DNA of 64,000 nucleotides from Schaalia radingae (GCF_900106055.1 NZ_LT629792.1:310001-374000); one strand, 5' to 3'; counted from the stretch's first letter, positions 19,232-29,016 are shown. The notes: a model not told the origin generated them from the letters alone. Numbers and translations: made by a program.

Positions 19232-20179
19232 ATGGACCTATCTCGTCTCGGTAGCGTTGTACGCACGCGGTGGGGAGCAGCAACCGATCAGGGTCCGCGC
19301 CCCGACAATGAGGACCATTGGGCAGCACAGCCCCCTCTCTACGCAGTAGCAGACGGTATGGGTGGACATGCAGGTGGCGGACGTGCCTCCGAAGTGGCGA
19401 TCCAGGCTTTCACTGGCGCACTGTCCGGCGATGCTCTCAATGGCCGCGAAGCCGATGTGAACGACCTTGATCATGCCATTTCCGTCGCCGCGCAGGCAGT
19501 GATGGCCCTGGCTTCCCCCTCGTCCATGTCCGACGAGGACAAAGACCTGGCGAATATTGTGCTGGCCGGTGCGCCGGGCACGACCCTGACGGGGGTTCTC
19601 ATCGCCAGTCACGAGGAGCGGCCTCAATGGCTTGTCTTCAATGTAGGCGATTCGCGTACGTACCTTATAAACGATGGGCAGATCCGGGCCATGACGAAAG
19701 ACCATTCGGCCCGGCAGGAAGCGCGTGACGCTCAATGGTCACCAGACGAACTCCCCGCAGCCAATATCATCACACGCGCCCTGGGTGGCGGAATGCCGGG
19801 CCTGCCCCAGGCGGACTTCACCGTGACGACGATCGCGCCTGGGGACAGGGTGGTGATCTGCTCAGATGGAGTGCACTCGGCGATTGACGACGCGGAGATG
19901 GTTCGCATCGTTACTCAGTCAGATGATGCTCAACGCGCGGCAAATGCGCTGGTGGATGCGGCGCTGGAGCGGCAGACACGCGACAACGCGACGGTTGTGA
20001 CGATTTTCGTTGAATCCGTGAACCCGCCGTGGCCAGCTGACGATTCCGTCAATCCGTTTGAACGTACCGTCGGCATTGCGCGTCCTTCCTCTACGCAGAC
20101 GATTCGCCGTCAGCCAGGCAGTGATGCGGCCGAACAAGCGGGCGACGAGGTTCCTTCGTCCGCGGAGGAAATCATCTGA
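19232..20179 (+). CDS. PP2C-family Ser/Thr protein phosphatase (PstP-like)
   Basis: A 315-residue soluble PP2C phosphatase. The metal-binding motifs are in order: DQGPRPDNED (about 19-28), VADGMGGHAGG (about 40-50), NVGDSRTYL (about 137-145), VICSDGVHS (about 209-217) and DNATVV (about 251-256). It lacks the C-terminal membrane helix of mycobacterial PstP. GGAAGAGG before the ATG is a good ribosome-binding site. The stop overlaps the start of the FHA gene by one base (TGATG). It is the likely opponent of the kinase at 8676-10445; together with the two FHA proteins this makes a complete phospho-Thr write/erase/read set in one locus. Confidence 0.94.
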   Translation: MDLSRLGSVVRTRWGAATDQGPRPDNEDHWAAQPPLYAVADGMGGHAGGGRASEVAIQAFTGALSGDALNGREADVNDLDHAISVAAQAVMALASPSSMSDEDKDLANIVLAGAPGTTLTGVLIASHEERPQWLVFNVGDSRTYLINDGQIRAMTKDHSARQEARDAQWSPDELPAANIITRALGGGMPGLPQADFTVTTIAPGDRVVICSDGVHSAIDDAEMVRIVTQSDDAQRAANALVDAALERQTRDNATVVTIFVESVNPPWPADDSVNPFERTVGIARPSSTQTIRRQPGSDAAEQAGDEVPSSAEEII

Positions 20180-21687
20180 TGTGGCAGCTTGGACGCGTAT
20201 CCACCCAAGGGCATGGGGTTGTCGCCGTCAACGGCCCGTTCGGTACGGCATTGGTGTCCTCTGAATGCCTGAACGCCGCACTGACGTGTGTCATGAACGA
20301 GGGGGACCCCGGCGAGCTGCTCGAATCGATTCGTGCACAAGGCGGACGCGTTTTCGTCGCTGATACTCGCGGGGACCAGGTGCAGCTCTATGCGCATCCC
20401 GAATGTTCGATTCGGATCTGGAGCGCGAGCCCGATGACGGATTCTGAATCAGCAGGTCAACCGCAGGTTCGCTCCTCGCGCATCACGTCCGAAGGTGTGC
20501 AGGCCGATTCTTCACACTGGGACGCTATCGAGATCGAGTTCGGCTCTGGCGAACTGGATCAGTCTGATGCTGACAGCAATGACACGGACCAGGCAGATGG
20601 CATCGCTGATGGGCAGCGCCGTGATCCGTGGCTGCCGCTTGTCACAGGCGCGGCTCAGGCTCGCCGAGTGCGCATCGGTTACTTCGATCCGGTGTCCTCG
20701 CCTCTCGATGCAGTAGATCGTGACGATGCCTCAGATCGCGACGCGTCACCTCATGACGTGTCGCCTGAGGCGAGCCAGAGCACCCTCGCCGATAGTGACA
20801 ATACCGCGAGCAGCGTGGATGCTGAGCCGACGCCTCCAGCTGACCCAACACCGCCTGTCGGACCTGCCGGGGTTGCTGCACCAGTCACCCCTGCTGCGCC
20901 TGCTGCTAGTGACGTGCCTGACGGCCCTGGCAAGCTGGTAACGCCGTCTGCGCCCGCTTCTCGTGGCGTTCCCGAAGGATTCAACCCTGAATCGCTCGAA
21001 AAAACGATGACGCCTGAAATGCTCGAACAGATGCGCCGTCAACGCGAACAAAACCAGCCACATCGCGGCTCGCAGGACTCACTGGATTCGGGCCAGGGCC
21101 CCCAGGCACCTCACACCGTGCGTTATGCTGCGCAGCCAGCAGCGCCCACCGCTCAACCATCAGCCAGGTCGCAGAGCCCCGACAGTGCGAGCAGCGGCAC
21201 CCAATTTGCTGACAGTCCCTTTCAGGGACGCCCCTATGATTCTGCGGCCCCGAACGGATACCCGGGTCCTCCGCCGCCTCCACTCCCATCTGAGACACCG
21301 CACACGCGACTCAGTGCTTACCTCGTCTATGCCGGTGGAGCGCCTGTTGAACTCACCCGAGATGTGGTCATTGGTCGAGATCCGAACTCGCGCGTCATTA
21401 CAGGACGCCCACCTGCCACAACACTTCGCGTGCCCAGCCCGCAGGGGGAAATATCTCGGTCACACTGCATCGTCATGCCGCAAGGCCCTGAACGGTGGGC
21501 CGTGATGGATCTGGGATCTGCTAACGGCACGACAGTCGTACACGAAAACGGGCAAGTCAGCCGTGTCGCCACGTGGGATCCAGTAGTCCTATTCGACCGC
21601 GATCGCATCGACCTGGGGGAGGGTCTCAGCGTGGAGTTCCGCGTCGTTGAAACACCGGCGATGCGTTACGCCCCGCCACAGGGCTGA
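20179..21687 (+). CDS. FHA-domain protein with long Pro/Ala-rich linker
   Basis: A 502-residue protein. An N-terminal globular part of about 80 residues has no family I recognise. A long acidic then Pro/Ala-rich disordered region (about 90-375) leads to a C-terminal FHA domain (about 378-495) with the phospho-Thr-binding signature GRDPN, SRSHC and SANGT. FHA domains bind phosphothreonine peptides, so it probably reads marks set by the kinase in this locus. It overlaps the PP2C gene by one base. The stop is 122 bases from the end of the convergent eccC, and I see no clear terminator in that gap. Confidence 0.9.
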   Translation: MWQLGRVSTQGHGVVAVNGPFGTALVSSECLNAALTCVMNEGDPGELLESIRAQGGRVFVADTRGDQVQLYAHPECSIRIWSASPMTDSESAGQPQVRSSRITSEGVQADSSHWDAIEIEFGSGELDQSDADSNDTDQADGIADGQRRDPWLPLVTGAAQARRVRIGYFDPVSSPLDAVDRDDASDRDASPHDVSPEASQSTLADSDNTASSVDAEPTPPADPTPPVGPAGVAAPVTPAAPAASDVPDGPGKLVTPSAPASRGVPEGFNPESLEKTMTPEMLEQMRRQREQNQPHRGSQDSLDSGQGPQAPHTVRYAAQPAAPTAQPSARSQSPDSASSGTQFADSPFQGRPYDSAAPNGYPGPPPPPLPSETPHTRLSAYLVYAGGAPVELTRDVVIGRDPNSRVITGRPPATTLRVPSPQGEISRSHCIVMPQGPERWAVMDLGSANGTTVVHENGQVSRVATWDPVVLFDRDRIDLGEGLSVEFRVVETPAMRYAPPQG

Positions 21688-21809
21688 CCAGCCGGGTAGC
21701 AGTCGACACCTCCGCGTTTTTGCGTCACGCTCAGATCATCTGGCTAGAACCCAGTCGCGCACCTGCAACCGGGCCGGCACTGCAATCGGGTCGGCGCAGC
21801 AGACCCAGG

Positions 21810-24800
21810 TCACGCGATCGGATCCGTCCACGCCAATTGACCCATCACGAGTCCCGCGTCGCGTGACACGATCTGGGCACGACCGGCTACCAGGCGCTTC
21901 GGCTTGATGCGGCCAATGACCGCGCCCTCATCAGGGCTGCCGGACAGCATCAAACCAGTGGTACCGAGTTCAGACAGTGCCTGAAGGACAGGTTCGAAGG
22001 CAGCGCGCGAAGCACCGCCCATTCGTCTGCTCACGATGACGTGAAGACCCACATCCACAGCCTGAGCAAGTAACGGCTGGAGGGCGATCAGCGGGTTACC
22101 TGACTGTGTGGCAACCAGATCGTAGTCATCGACCAGCAGCCACGCCTCGGCGCCCTGCCACCAGGAGCGGTTACGGAGCTGCTCAGTTGTCACAGAGTCA
22201 CTGGGCAGTCGGGTGCGCAGATACTCAGCCAGATCATTGATCGTCGCTGTCGCATCATCACGCGTGGTCATGTAACCCGCAAGGTACTCCTCGGGAACCT
22301 CCCCGAGCAGGGTGCGGCGGTAGTCAACCAGGAAGATCTGGGCCTGCTTTGGCGTACTCGTGCGCATGATTTCACGAGCGACAGTGCGCAGGAATGCGGT
22401 CTTGCCGGACTTGGAATCGCCGTACAGGTACAGGTGCGATTCGTGGGCAGGATCGAAGACCCATGGGCCCAGTCGGGATTCTTCCACGCCGAGCAGCAAT
22501 CCCTCGCGGTCCTGCGCTCCCTCCAGTTGCTGGACTTCCTCCACCGTGATGCGTTCGGGCAACAGGCGCAGTTTCGGACCCGGTGCGGGGGCGGCCTTTG
22601 CGATGCGCTCAAGCGTTGCGGTAATGCCGGCTGACATGGACGATACGTCGTGGTCACCGTCCGCCCTCGGCAACGCGACGAGGACGTGGTGGCCGCCCAT
22701 TTCCAAGCCGCGCCCTGGACGACCCTCCGGCACCGTAGCCGCAACCTTGCGGTTGACTTCAGAATCGGTGACGTCGCCCAGCCGCAGCTCCAGCTTTGAT
22801 CCCATGACGTCACGTACCTGCTGACGCATATCCATCCAGCGTGATGTCGCGACTATCAGGTGGACGCCGAACGACAGCGCCCGCGGCAACATGGCCTGGA
22901 TTCGCATATCGAGATCCTCGAAGTCGCTGCGCAGGATCGCCCACCCGTCAACGACCAGGAACACATCGCCGTATCCGTCGTCGAAACGCCCCTCAGCGCG
23001 TCCCTGCCGGTACGTGGAGATGGAGTCGATTCGATTCGCGCGGAAATAGCGTTCACGGTCGACGATCATGGACTCGATCTCGGCAAGCATACGGTTGAGG
23101 ATGTCGGGGGTATCACGCGTCGCCACGCCAGCGATGTGGGGTGCGTCCGCAAAGGCTGAGAAAGTGCCGCCGCCCAGGTCAATGATGTAGAACTGGACTT
23201 CCTGCGGTGTGTGCGTCAACGACAGTGCCATGACCAGTGTGCGCAGCGCGGTGGACTTACCTGACAGTGGACCACCCACAATGGCCATGTGACCACCCGC
23301 GCCGGACAGGTCATATTCCAGTGTCTCACGGCGCTGTTCCAGCGGAACGTCTGTGGTGCCCATCGGGACACGCAGACGGCCTTTCGCACGCCACGATTGT
23401 GAAACCAATCCCAGGCGCGGATCTGCATCCAGATCCGGCATGAGGGCGTCCAACGTATCCGGGATATCCAGGGGCGGCAGCCACACCTGGTGGGCTTCAG
23501 GTCCGTGACCCACCATCTTGGCAACCGCAATATCCATCTGTGTCATATCCGCCCACTGACGGTCCTCAGGGGCGACATATTCGTTGCGAGCTTCTCCCTG
23601 CTCGCGATCAGAATCCTGGTCAGAGTTATCCTCGTCAAGCGAAAGCTGAGGAGTGGAGGTGAACGGGAGAATCGTGAGCGCCGACTCGGGGGAGCCGGCC
23701 TGCTCGCCTGAGCGTGGAGCGTGGGAACGTGCCGGCGGGGGAGCGGCAACATACGAGGCGCGGAAACGCACCATCTGATCAGTACCGGTCTTCAGATATC
23801 CGACGCCTGGAATCGATGGCAGCTCATACGCATCCGTCACCCCCAGCACGGAACGTGACTCCTGACCGGAGAATGTACGCAAGCCCATGCGATAGGACAG
23901 GTGCGAATCCAGCCCGCGCAGACGGCCTTCTTCCAGGCGCTGAGAGGCCAGCAGCAAGTGGATCGACATGGATCGCCCCAGACGACCGATTTGTACGAAC
24001 AGATCAATGAAGTCAGGTTTGGCCGACAACAGTTCGGAAAACTCGTCGAGGATGATGAACAGTGCCGGCATCGGCGGATACTCGTGTTTACCGGCGCGCC
24101 GATCTGCCTCGTAATCCGTGACGTTGGCGTAGTTGCCGGCCTTTCGCAGCAGCTCCTGGCGTCGCACCATTTCGCCGCGCAGGGCCTCCTGCATACGGTC
24201 AACCAGGAACAGTTCCGACTCAAGGTTGGAAATGACGGCCGATACGTGCGGCAGCTTGCCCATTCCCCAGAACGTCGCGCCACCCTTGAAGTCAACCAGC
24301 ACGAAGTTGAGCTGCTCGGGGGAGTGGGTCAGCGCCATTGCCAGCACCAGAGTCCTGAGTACCTCAGACTTACCTGAACCAGTCGCACCGATCAGCAGGC
24401 CATGCGGGCCCATACCTTGCTGAGCTGATTCCTTGATGTCCAGCAGGACGGGGATCCCCTCGGGCGTCACACCGAACGGAACACGCAGCAAGTCGCGCCC
24501 GGTGCGGTACTTCCATTCCTTATCTGGATCGAAGTCGCGCACATCCGGCAGGTGCAGCAGCGTCATCAGGTCTTCCGAACGTGCGGGGTCTGAGCGGCCG
24601 GCAGGTTTGTCGGCGGAACGTTTCTCGCCTTCGCTCCAGAATGCGGTGCGTCGGCTCAGTGCTTCAGCCTGCTCGATGCTCATCTCATCGGGTTGGGCGA
24701 CGATGGGGCGCTGATCCATCAGCACGACTTCCATGACTCGCCGATCGGCAGGATCCTTGTGTTCGTACGGGTGAATCAGCAGGCGCATCGTGCTGCGTGA

Positions 24801-25853
24801 GACGAGCGGTCCCCACTTTTCGAGAACCTTGATAACGGTGACGCCCAGACATCCTTCGAGTGACCCGAGGCGCGTTTGTGACGGCATGTTCGCATCGTCG
24901 ACGATCAGCACGAGGTGCGGCCACTGCACGTTTTCGTCACGTGGTCGGAACGTGCCACGCGTGGTGAACTCCTCACCCAGCAGGTTTTCCAGTTCGGCGT
25001 AGTCGCTGGTGATCATTCGTGCAGGGCCGAGGGCGTCCCGCTCCTCTGATGAACGCGCATGCGGGGCCCACTTGACCCACTCCCACTGCGGGCGTGCCTC
25101 CTCGGAGCATAAGACGGCGACTTTCAGGGCGCCTGGACCGATGAATGTCAGCAGGTGGCACAGCATGGCACGTGCCTGCGCGCGGGCCACATCGTGCCGC
25201 CCTGCAACCTCAATATGGGAGAATTCTCCGATCATGACGCCGAAAGGCACATGATCAATGTTGGAAAACGTCTCCACGAACCGGTTGAGCGCACTATGGC
25301 AGACGATGTCGGGGTTGGCCATCGGAGGAAGCTCAGGTACGTCAAGATCCATTGAGAGTGCTTGTGTTGAAGAGCCAATTCGCATGTTGAGCGCGTCAGC
25401 ATCCCCTGGGGCTCGTTCCCACAGACGGGCGCGGTCCTGCGCAATCAACGTTAAAGCCAGCGGGTCGGGTAAGTGCCAGCGGATATAGGCGCGCTGTTTG
25501 CGCTCAGCAGTGCGGACGGTCTGGCGCATTTCTGACAGGTAGGCGAGGTATTCCCGGCGGGTCGTCACCACTTTTTGACGGTGCCCGCCGATCTGGCGGT
25601 AGATATTGAAACCGACCATGGATAGCATCGCGAAAACCATGGCGCCGCCCATCATGAGCATGCGCGGGTTGTTGTTCGCACTCATGACCATAAAGATCAT
25701 GACACCCATCGATCCGAACATCGGGACAACCGTCATCAGGACATTGCCCATACCAGGCGGTTCAACCTGATCCGGAGGCCCCTCGATCGGGATCGTACCC
25801 GCAGGCAGCTCCGGCGAGCTGACCCGGTCTGGGGATGCGTCCTCTTCTGCCAT
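21810..25853 (-). CDS. eccC: EccC, FtsK/SpoIIIE-type ATPase of the ESX system
   Basis: A 1347-residue single-chain EccC. Two adjacent membrane helices (about 37-75) are followed by a DUF-like stalk and three FtsK-type ATPase domains. The Walker A motifs are GATGSGKS (about 487), GGPLSGKST (about 859) and GDSKSGKT (about 1143); the Walker B regions are FIILDEFSEL, VFLVVDGWA and WLLVDDYDL. Domain 1 is canonical and should drive transport. Domains 2 and 3 have altered loops, as usual for the substrate-gating domains. Many mycobacterial systems split EccC into two genes; here it is one. A GAGGTG lies six bases before the ATG. It is transcribed away from eccD2. Confidence 0.96.
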   Translation of the reverse strand: MAEEDASPDRVSSPELPAGTIPIEGPPDQVEPPGMGNVLMTVVPMFGSMGVMIFMVMSANNNPRMLMMGGAMVFAMLSMVGFNIYRQIGGHRQKVVTTRREYLAYLSEMRQTVRTAERKQRAYIRWHLPDPLALTLIAQDRARLWERAPGDADALNMRIGSSTQALSMDLDVPELPPMANPDIVCHSALNRFVETFSNIDHVPFGVMIGEFSHIEVAGRHDVARAQARAMLCHLLTFIGPGALKVAVLCSEEARPQWEWVKWAPHARSSEERDALGPARMITSDYAELENLLGEEFTTRGTFRPRDENVQWPHLVLIVDDANMPSQTRLGSLEGCLGVTVIKVLEKWGPLVSRSTMRLLIHPYEHKDPADRRVMEVVLMDQRPIVAQPDEMSIEQAEALSRRTAFWSEGEKRSADKPAGRSDPARSEDLMTLLHLPDVRDFDPDKEWKYRTGRDLLRVPFGVTPEGIPVLLDIKESAQQGMGPHGLLIGATGSGKSEVLRTLVLAMALTHSPEQLNFVLVDFKGGATFWGMGKLPHVSAVISNLESELFLVDRMQEALRGEMVRRQELLRKAGNYANVTDYEADRRAGKHEYPPMPALFIILDEFSELLSAKPDFIDLFVQIGRLGRSMSIHLLLASQRLEEGRLRGLDSHLSYRMGLRTFSGQESRSVLGVTDAYELPSIPGVGYLKTGTDQMVRFRASYVAAPPPARSHAPRSGEQAGSPESALTILPFTSTPQLSLDEDNSDQDSDREQGEARNEYVAPEDRQWADMTQMDIAVAKMVGHGPEAHQVWLPPLDIPDTLDALMPDLDADPRLGLVSQSWRAKGRLRVPMGTTDVPLEQRRETLEYDLSGAGGHMAIVGGPLSGKSTALRTLVMALSLTHTPQEVQFYIIDLGGGTFSAFADAPHIAGVATRDTPDILNRMLAEIESMIVDRERYFRANRIDSISTYRQGRAEGRFDDGYGDVFLVVDGWAILRSDFEDLDMRIQAMLPRALSFGVHLIVATSRWMDMRQQVRDVMGSKLELRLGDVTDSEVNRKVAATVPEGRPGRGLEMGGHHVLVALPRADGDHDVSSMSAGITATLERIAKAAPAPGPKLRLLPERITVEEVQQLEGAQDREGLLLGVEESRLGPWVFDPAHESHLYLYGDSKSGKTAFLRTVAREIMRTSTPKQAQIFLVDYRRTLLGEVPEEYLAGYMTTRDDATATINDLAEYLRTRLPSDSVTTEQLRNRSWWQGAEAWLLVDDYDLVATQSGNPLIALQPLLAQAVDVGLHVIVSRRMGGASRAAFEPVLQALSELGTTGLMLSGSPDEGAVIGRIKPKRLVAGRAQIVSRDAGLVMGQLAWTDPIA

Positions 25854-25875
25854 ATTTTCACCTCAAATGGTGGTC

Positions 25876-25905
25876 TTGACATGAAATGCATGCGCATCTC
25901 ATATT
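25876..25905 (+). promoter_or_regulatory. Probable sigma-70-type promoter for eccD2
   Basis: TTGACA (25876-25881) is spaced 18 bases from CATATT (25900-25905). An alternative -10, TATTAT, lies at 25902-25907 with a long 20-base spacer. The spacer contains overlapping palindromes ATGCAT and ATGCGCAT, a possible operator. The site is 57 bases before the chosen eccD2 start, in the eccC/eccD2 divergent gap. Confidence 0.55.
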
Positions 25906-25961
25906 ATCTTGATAGTGGGGATAGAACGAGAGGTTCACCAGCTCGAAGGACAGGACAGCCT

Positions 25962-27305
25962 ATGACATCGGTTGCGCAGGCCACTATCGAGCAGGCTGGT
26001 ACCCGGTCAGATGTCGCCGTCCCTGTCGGCACGACGGTGTCAGGCTTGCTTGCGATGATGAATGTGGATACGTCGATGGGCGACGTCCGCATCACGCTGC
26101 CGAGCGGCAGGTTGGTGTCCCCTTCTCAAGCGCTGGGACGAGATCTTCCGTCCGGCACCATTCTGTCGGTCGCCAGTGGACTAGCGTCCGACCGGGCGCA
26201 AGTCAGGGCCCGTGAATACGCCGAGGCCCCCTGGTTCAACAGACTGCTGGGCATCGTGGGCATCATGATTGCCGTCGTTGGGCTTGAAGCGGCCTGCATT
26301 ATCGCCCCCCTGGTGGCACGGTCGGCCATGATTCCACAGGGCGTGCGCATCGGTGCCGGCATCGTGTCGATCCTCCTGACTCTTCCCCTGATTTTCCGAG
26401 GGCGTCTGCACGCGGGAACCGCAGCCTGCCTGGCGCTGAGTTTCTTCATCGGCGTGGCATCCCTGGCGTTGCTTCCTCCGCAGGCCCCCGTTTCCATCGT
26501 TCTTGCGCCCCCGATGCTGTGCTGGGTTGCGTTTGGAGTATCGCTTCTGTATTGGCTGACGACTCGCCTGCCTTCGGCGGCGGCCAGCGCTGTTGCTTTC
26601 GGTGTGTTAGCTGCTGTGCTGTCCATGACCACGGCGTTCCAGATTCCGTGGTCCACGATCATGCCGATCGGCTTGGCGTTGCTGGTGTTGGCCCTGGCGA
26701 TTGTGCCTCAGACAGCGGTGCGGATTCCTGAAACGCAGCTCCTCGACCTCCCACTGGTCACCACGTCAGCGCCTGCGGTGCGTCAAGCGAAAGTGGCATC
26801 ACCCTCGCGGATCACGCATGCGCGTGTGGAGCGCACCGTGCGGGAGGCATCCGGGATTCTGGATACGCTGGTCATCATCTGTTGTGTGGCGGTTTGTGTC
26901 ACGATTCCGATGGTGGCGAGTCGAGTTGACTTGACCTCGTGGCACGGACGCGTCGGCACTGCGACGGTTGTGTGCGCAATTCTTGCCCTCTCACTTACGC
27001 CCCGCAATACGCGTTCGAAGGCATTTCGCATCGGCCCGCGCGTATGCGCAACGGCTCTGGCGGGCGCGCTCATCATGTCCCCGACGGGGCAGCAGGTGGC
27101 AGGACCTCTTGGCGTTGGCGGGATGCTGGCAATCAGCGGCATCGCAGTGGTATGTGCGGCCATGCTGGTCTCACGCCGTGACGAGGGCGCCGCTTTCCTC
27201 GGCCGGGTCGGAGACATTGCCCAGTCAATTTCACTGGTGTTCATCTTGCCGTGCGCCGTATTCTCTACCGGTTTATTTGACGTGATTCGACAGGTGGCAT
27301 CGTAA
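25962..27305 (+). CDS. eccD: EccD, ESX membrane channel component (paralogue 2)
   Basis: About 447 residues from the ATG at 25962, chosen because AGGACAGCC precedes it and the family domain begins there; an in-frame ATG at 25881 lies inside the predicted promoter. Residues 5-75 form a ubiquitin-like YukD domain (VRITLPSGRLVSP), followed by about eleven membrane helices. It is clearly an EccD but strongly diverged from the protein at 13311-14630. EccD sits as a dimer in known ESX structures, so two paralogues in one locus could form a heterodimer. The stop lies two bases before the next gene, so the RDD/FHA gene is co-transcribed. Confidence 0.9.
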   Translation: MTSVAQATIEQAGTRSDVAVPVGTTVSGLLAMMNVDTSMGDVRITLPSGRLVSPSQALGRDLPSGTILSVASGLASDRAQVRAREYAEAPWFNRLLGIVGIMIAVVGLEAACIIAPLVARSAMIPQGVRIGAGIVSILLTLPLIFRGRLHAGTAACLALSFFIGVASLALLPPQAPVSIVLAPPMLCWVAFGVSLLYWLTTRLPSAAASAVAFGVLAAVLSMTTAFQIPWSTIMPIGLALLVLALAIVPQTAVRIPETQLLDLPLVTTSAPAVRQAKVASPSRITHARVERTVREASGILDTLVIICCVAVCVTIPMVASRVDLTSWHGRVGTATVVCAILALSLTPRNTRSKAFRIGPRVCATALAGALIMSPTGQQVAGPLGVGGMLAISGIAVVCAAMLVSRRDEGAAFLGRVGDIAQSISLVFILPCAVFSTGLFDVIRQVAS

Positions 27306-27307
27306 CT

Positions 27308-28747
27308 ATGACGTCTATTCCTTCCACTGCACCAGCTCAAAGTCCGATGCGCGCGCAGATACCGCGCGGAACGCAATCACGTCCCTCCTCGCAAAGAAGC
27401 GCCCCCACCTCCAGTGGTAACCCGGCGTCGCGAAACCTGCGGGTCGGCTCGTACATGATCGACCTGCTGGCAATCTGGGCATGTGCAGCGCTTGCCTGGT
27501 TCATCCGACCGTCTCTTATCTTCGTCGGCACTATCGTGCTGGAACTGTTCCTGGTTCTGACGCTTGTGCGTGCCCGTACCGGACGCACCTTGGGAGCACT
27601 GGCCACACGTACCGTCGCGGTCGCAGCGGGTACGGATCACGCACCGGGACTTAAACGTCAGGGAATTCGCAGCGCCATCATCGGTTTACTGCACGTCACG
27701 GTTATCGGGCCTGTGATCGTGGTGTGGCTGGGCAAAGATGGCCGCGATTGGGTTGATTCGCTCGCGGGTACGGCGACACTTGATTTGCGCTCACCGCTCA
27801 GGCGCCCGACAACGGCCCCCGACGCCTATGGCCGGCAGACTACTCACACACTGACATCGGAGAACACCGGTTGGACTGGGCCAGCCTCGCCCTCGTCGCA
27901 CCCGATGGACGAGGGTGACGCGCGAGTCCCCGGACCGTCGATGCCACCGGCACCTCAGCCGCAACCACAGGAGCAGGCTGGTTCACAGCAGAGCCAGCGC
28001 TCGTTTGGCATGTGGATGCCGAGCCTGTCATCTCCCGGGCTGAAACCGACAGGTGCGGGATCCTTTGCCGTTCCGTCACAGCCCGAACCGTCGTTGGCTC
28101 CGCGCCAGGCTCATCCCCAGGAAGCACCCGACCCACTGGCACAGCCTGAGGTGACACCGGCCCAGCCAGCCCAGCCCGATGGCTTCTCCGTTATCGTTCC
28201 ACCAGCAGCGCCAGCGCAACCTGCTCCTGACGTGGCTCATCCGGAGCCGATTGCTTCAAATTCGGCTGCAGTTCCGCTGGCTAGCCAGTCTGCCGCCGGA
28301 GTCGAGAAGCCAGAGAATAGTGACGACACTTCTGCACCTGCACCTGCACCGGAGGAGCAGCCGGATCGAGCCGGCACGCCGAAGCCTAACACGCAGCATG
28401 ATCAGAAGAACGCTGAAATATGGCTGGTATTCGATTCAGGTGAGAAAGAAGCAGTGATTGGTACGACAGTCATTGGACGCGCACCTGTCACGATGTCACC
28501 GAGTGAACGTGCTGTCACTGTCGAGGACTCAACACGCTCACTGTCTCGCACTCATCTGCGCTTGGGTCCTGCTCCCGGCGGAGTGTGGGTGGAGGATGCT
28601 TTTTCTGCGAACGGCACGTCGGTCACGTTACCTGACGGTTCAGTGTTTGAACTGGAGCGAGGAAATCGTCAGGCTGTCCCAATTGGCGCAACACTTCGTG
28701 CTGGAGAACGGTCGATCACCATCAACTCGCCCCACAGTCAACAGTGA
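27308..28747 (+). CDS. RDD membrane and FHA domain protein
   Basis: A 479-residue protein. An RDD-type membrane domain (about residues 40-150, starting NLRVGSYMIDLLAIW) is joined by a long Pro/Gln/Ala-rich linker (about 155-360) to a C-terminal FHA domain (about 365-475) with VIGRAP, SLSRTHL and SANGTSV. It probably docks a phosphothreonine signal at the membrane, next to the EccC/EccD channel. It follows eccD2 after two bases. This is the second FHA protein of the locus and the only one with membrane segments. A direct link to the secretion machine is an inference from position. Confidence 0.9.
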   Translation: MTSIPSTAPAQSPMRAQIPRGTQSRPSSQRSAPTSSGNPASRNLRVGSYMIDLLAIWACAALAWFIRPSLIFVGTIVLELFLVLTLVRARTGRTLGALATRTVAVAAGTDHAPGLKRQGIRSAIIGLLHVTVIGPVIVVWLGKDGRDWVDSLAGTATLDLRSPLRRPTTAPDAYGRQTTHTLTSENTGWTGPASPSSHPMDEGDARVPGPSMPPAPQPQPQEQAGSQQSQRSFGMWMPSLSSPGLKPTGAGSFAVPSQPEPSLAPRQAHPQEAPDPLAQPEVTPAQPAQPDGFSVIVPPAAPAQPAPDVAHPEPIASNSAAVPLASQSAAGVEKPENSDDTSAPAPAPEEQPDRAGTPKPNTQHDQKNAEIWLVFDSGEKEAVIGTTVIGRAPVTMSPSERAVTVEDSTRSLSRTHLRLGPAPGGVWVEDAFSANGTSVTLPDGSVFELERGNRQAVPIGATLRAGERSITINSPHSQQ

Positions 28748-28752
28748 TGGCT

Positions 28753-29016
28753 CTAGTGGGGAGCATCGGCAGTGACAGGAATGTCACTCGGGTAAGCGAC
28801 GCCCTCATCATCGGCAGGCATGACGAACCACAATATGAGGTAGAGCATGATGCCTGACCCCGGAAGCGGCAGCGTTGCGATAAACAGCAGGCGCACAAGG
28901 ATCAGATCCCAACCAAGGTATCGGGCGATACCAGCGCATACACCTCCGAGAAAACGATGCTGAGTGTCTCGGCTGAAAACCCTGCGAGAGTAACCCGTTG
29001 TGACCTGTTCATTCAT
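28753..29016 (-). CDS. Small PspC-domain membrane protein
   Basis: An 87-residue protein with the PspC signature SRDTQHRFLGGVCAGIARYLGWD followed by two hydrophobic segments (about residues 37-72) and an acidic tail. PspC proteins sense membrane stress or partner with PspA or LiaRS-type systems. I choose ATG 29016, where AGGTGG lies ten bases upstream; an ATG at 29043 has no such site. It is convergent with the RDD/FHA gene with only five bases between the stop codons. Confidence 0.85.
   Translation of the reverse strand: MNEQVTTGYSRRVFSRDTQHRFLGGVCAGIARYLGWDLILVRLLFIATLPLPGSGIMLYLILWFVMPADDEGVAYPSDIPVTADAPH

Noticed and set aside
25881..25961. Start of eccD2 at ATG 25881
   Set aside because: That ATG overlaps the last base of the TTGACA box, has no ribosome-binding site and adds 27 residues with no EccD character.
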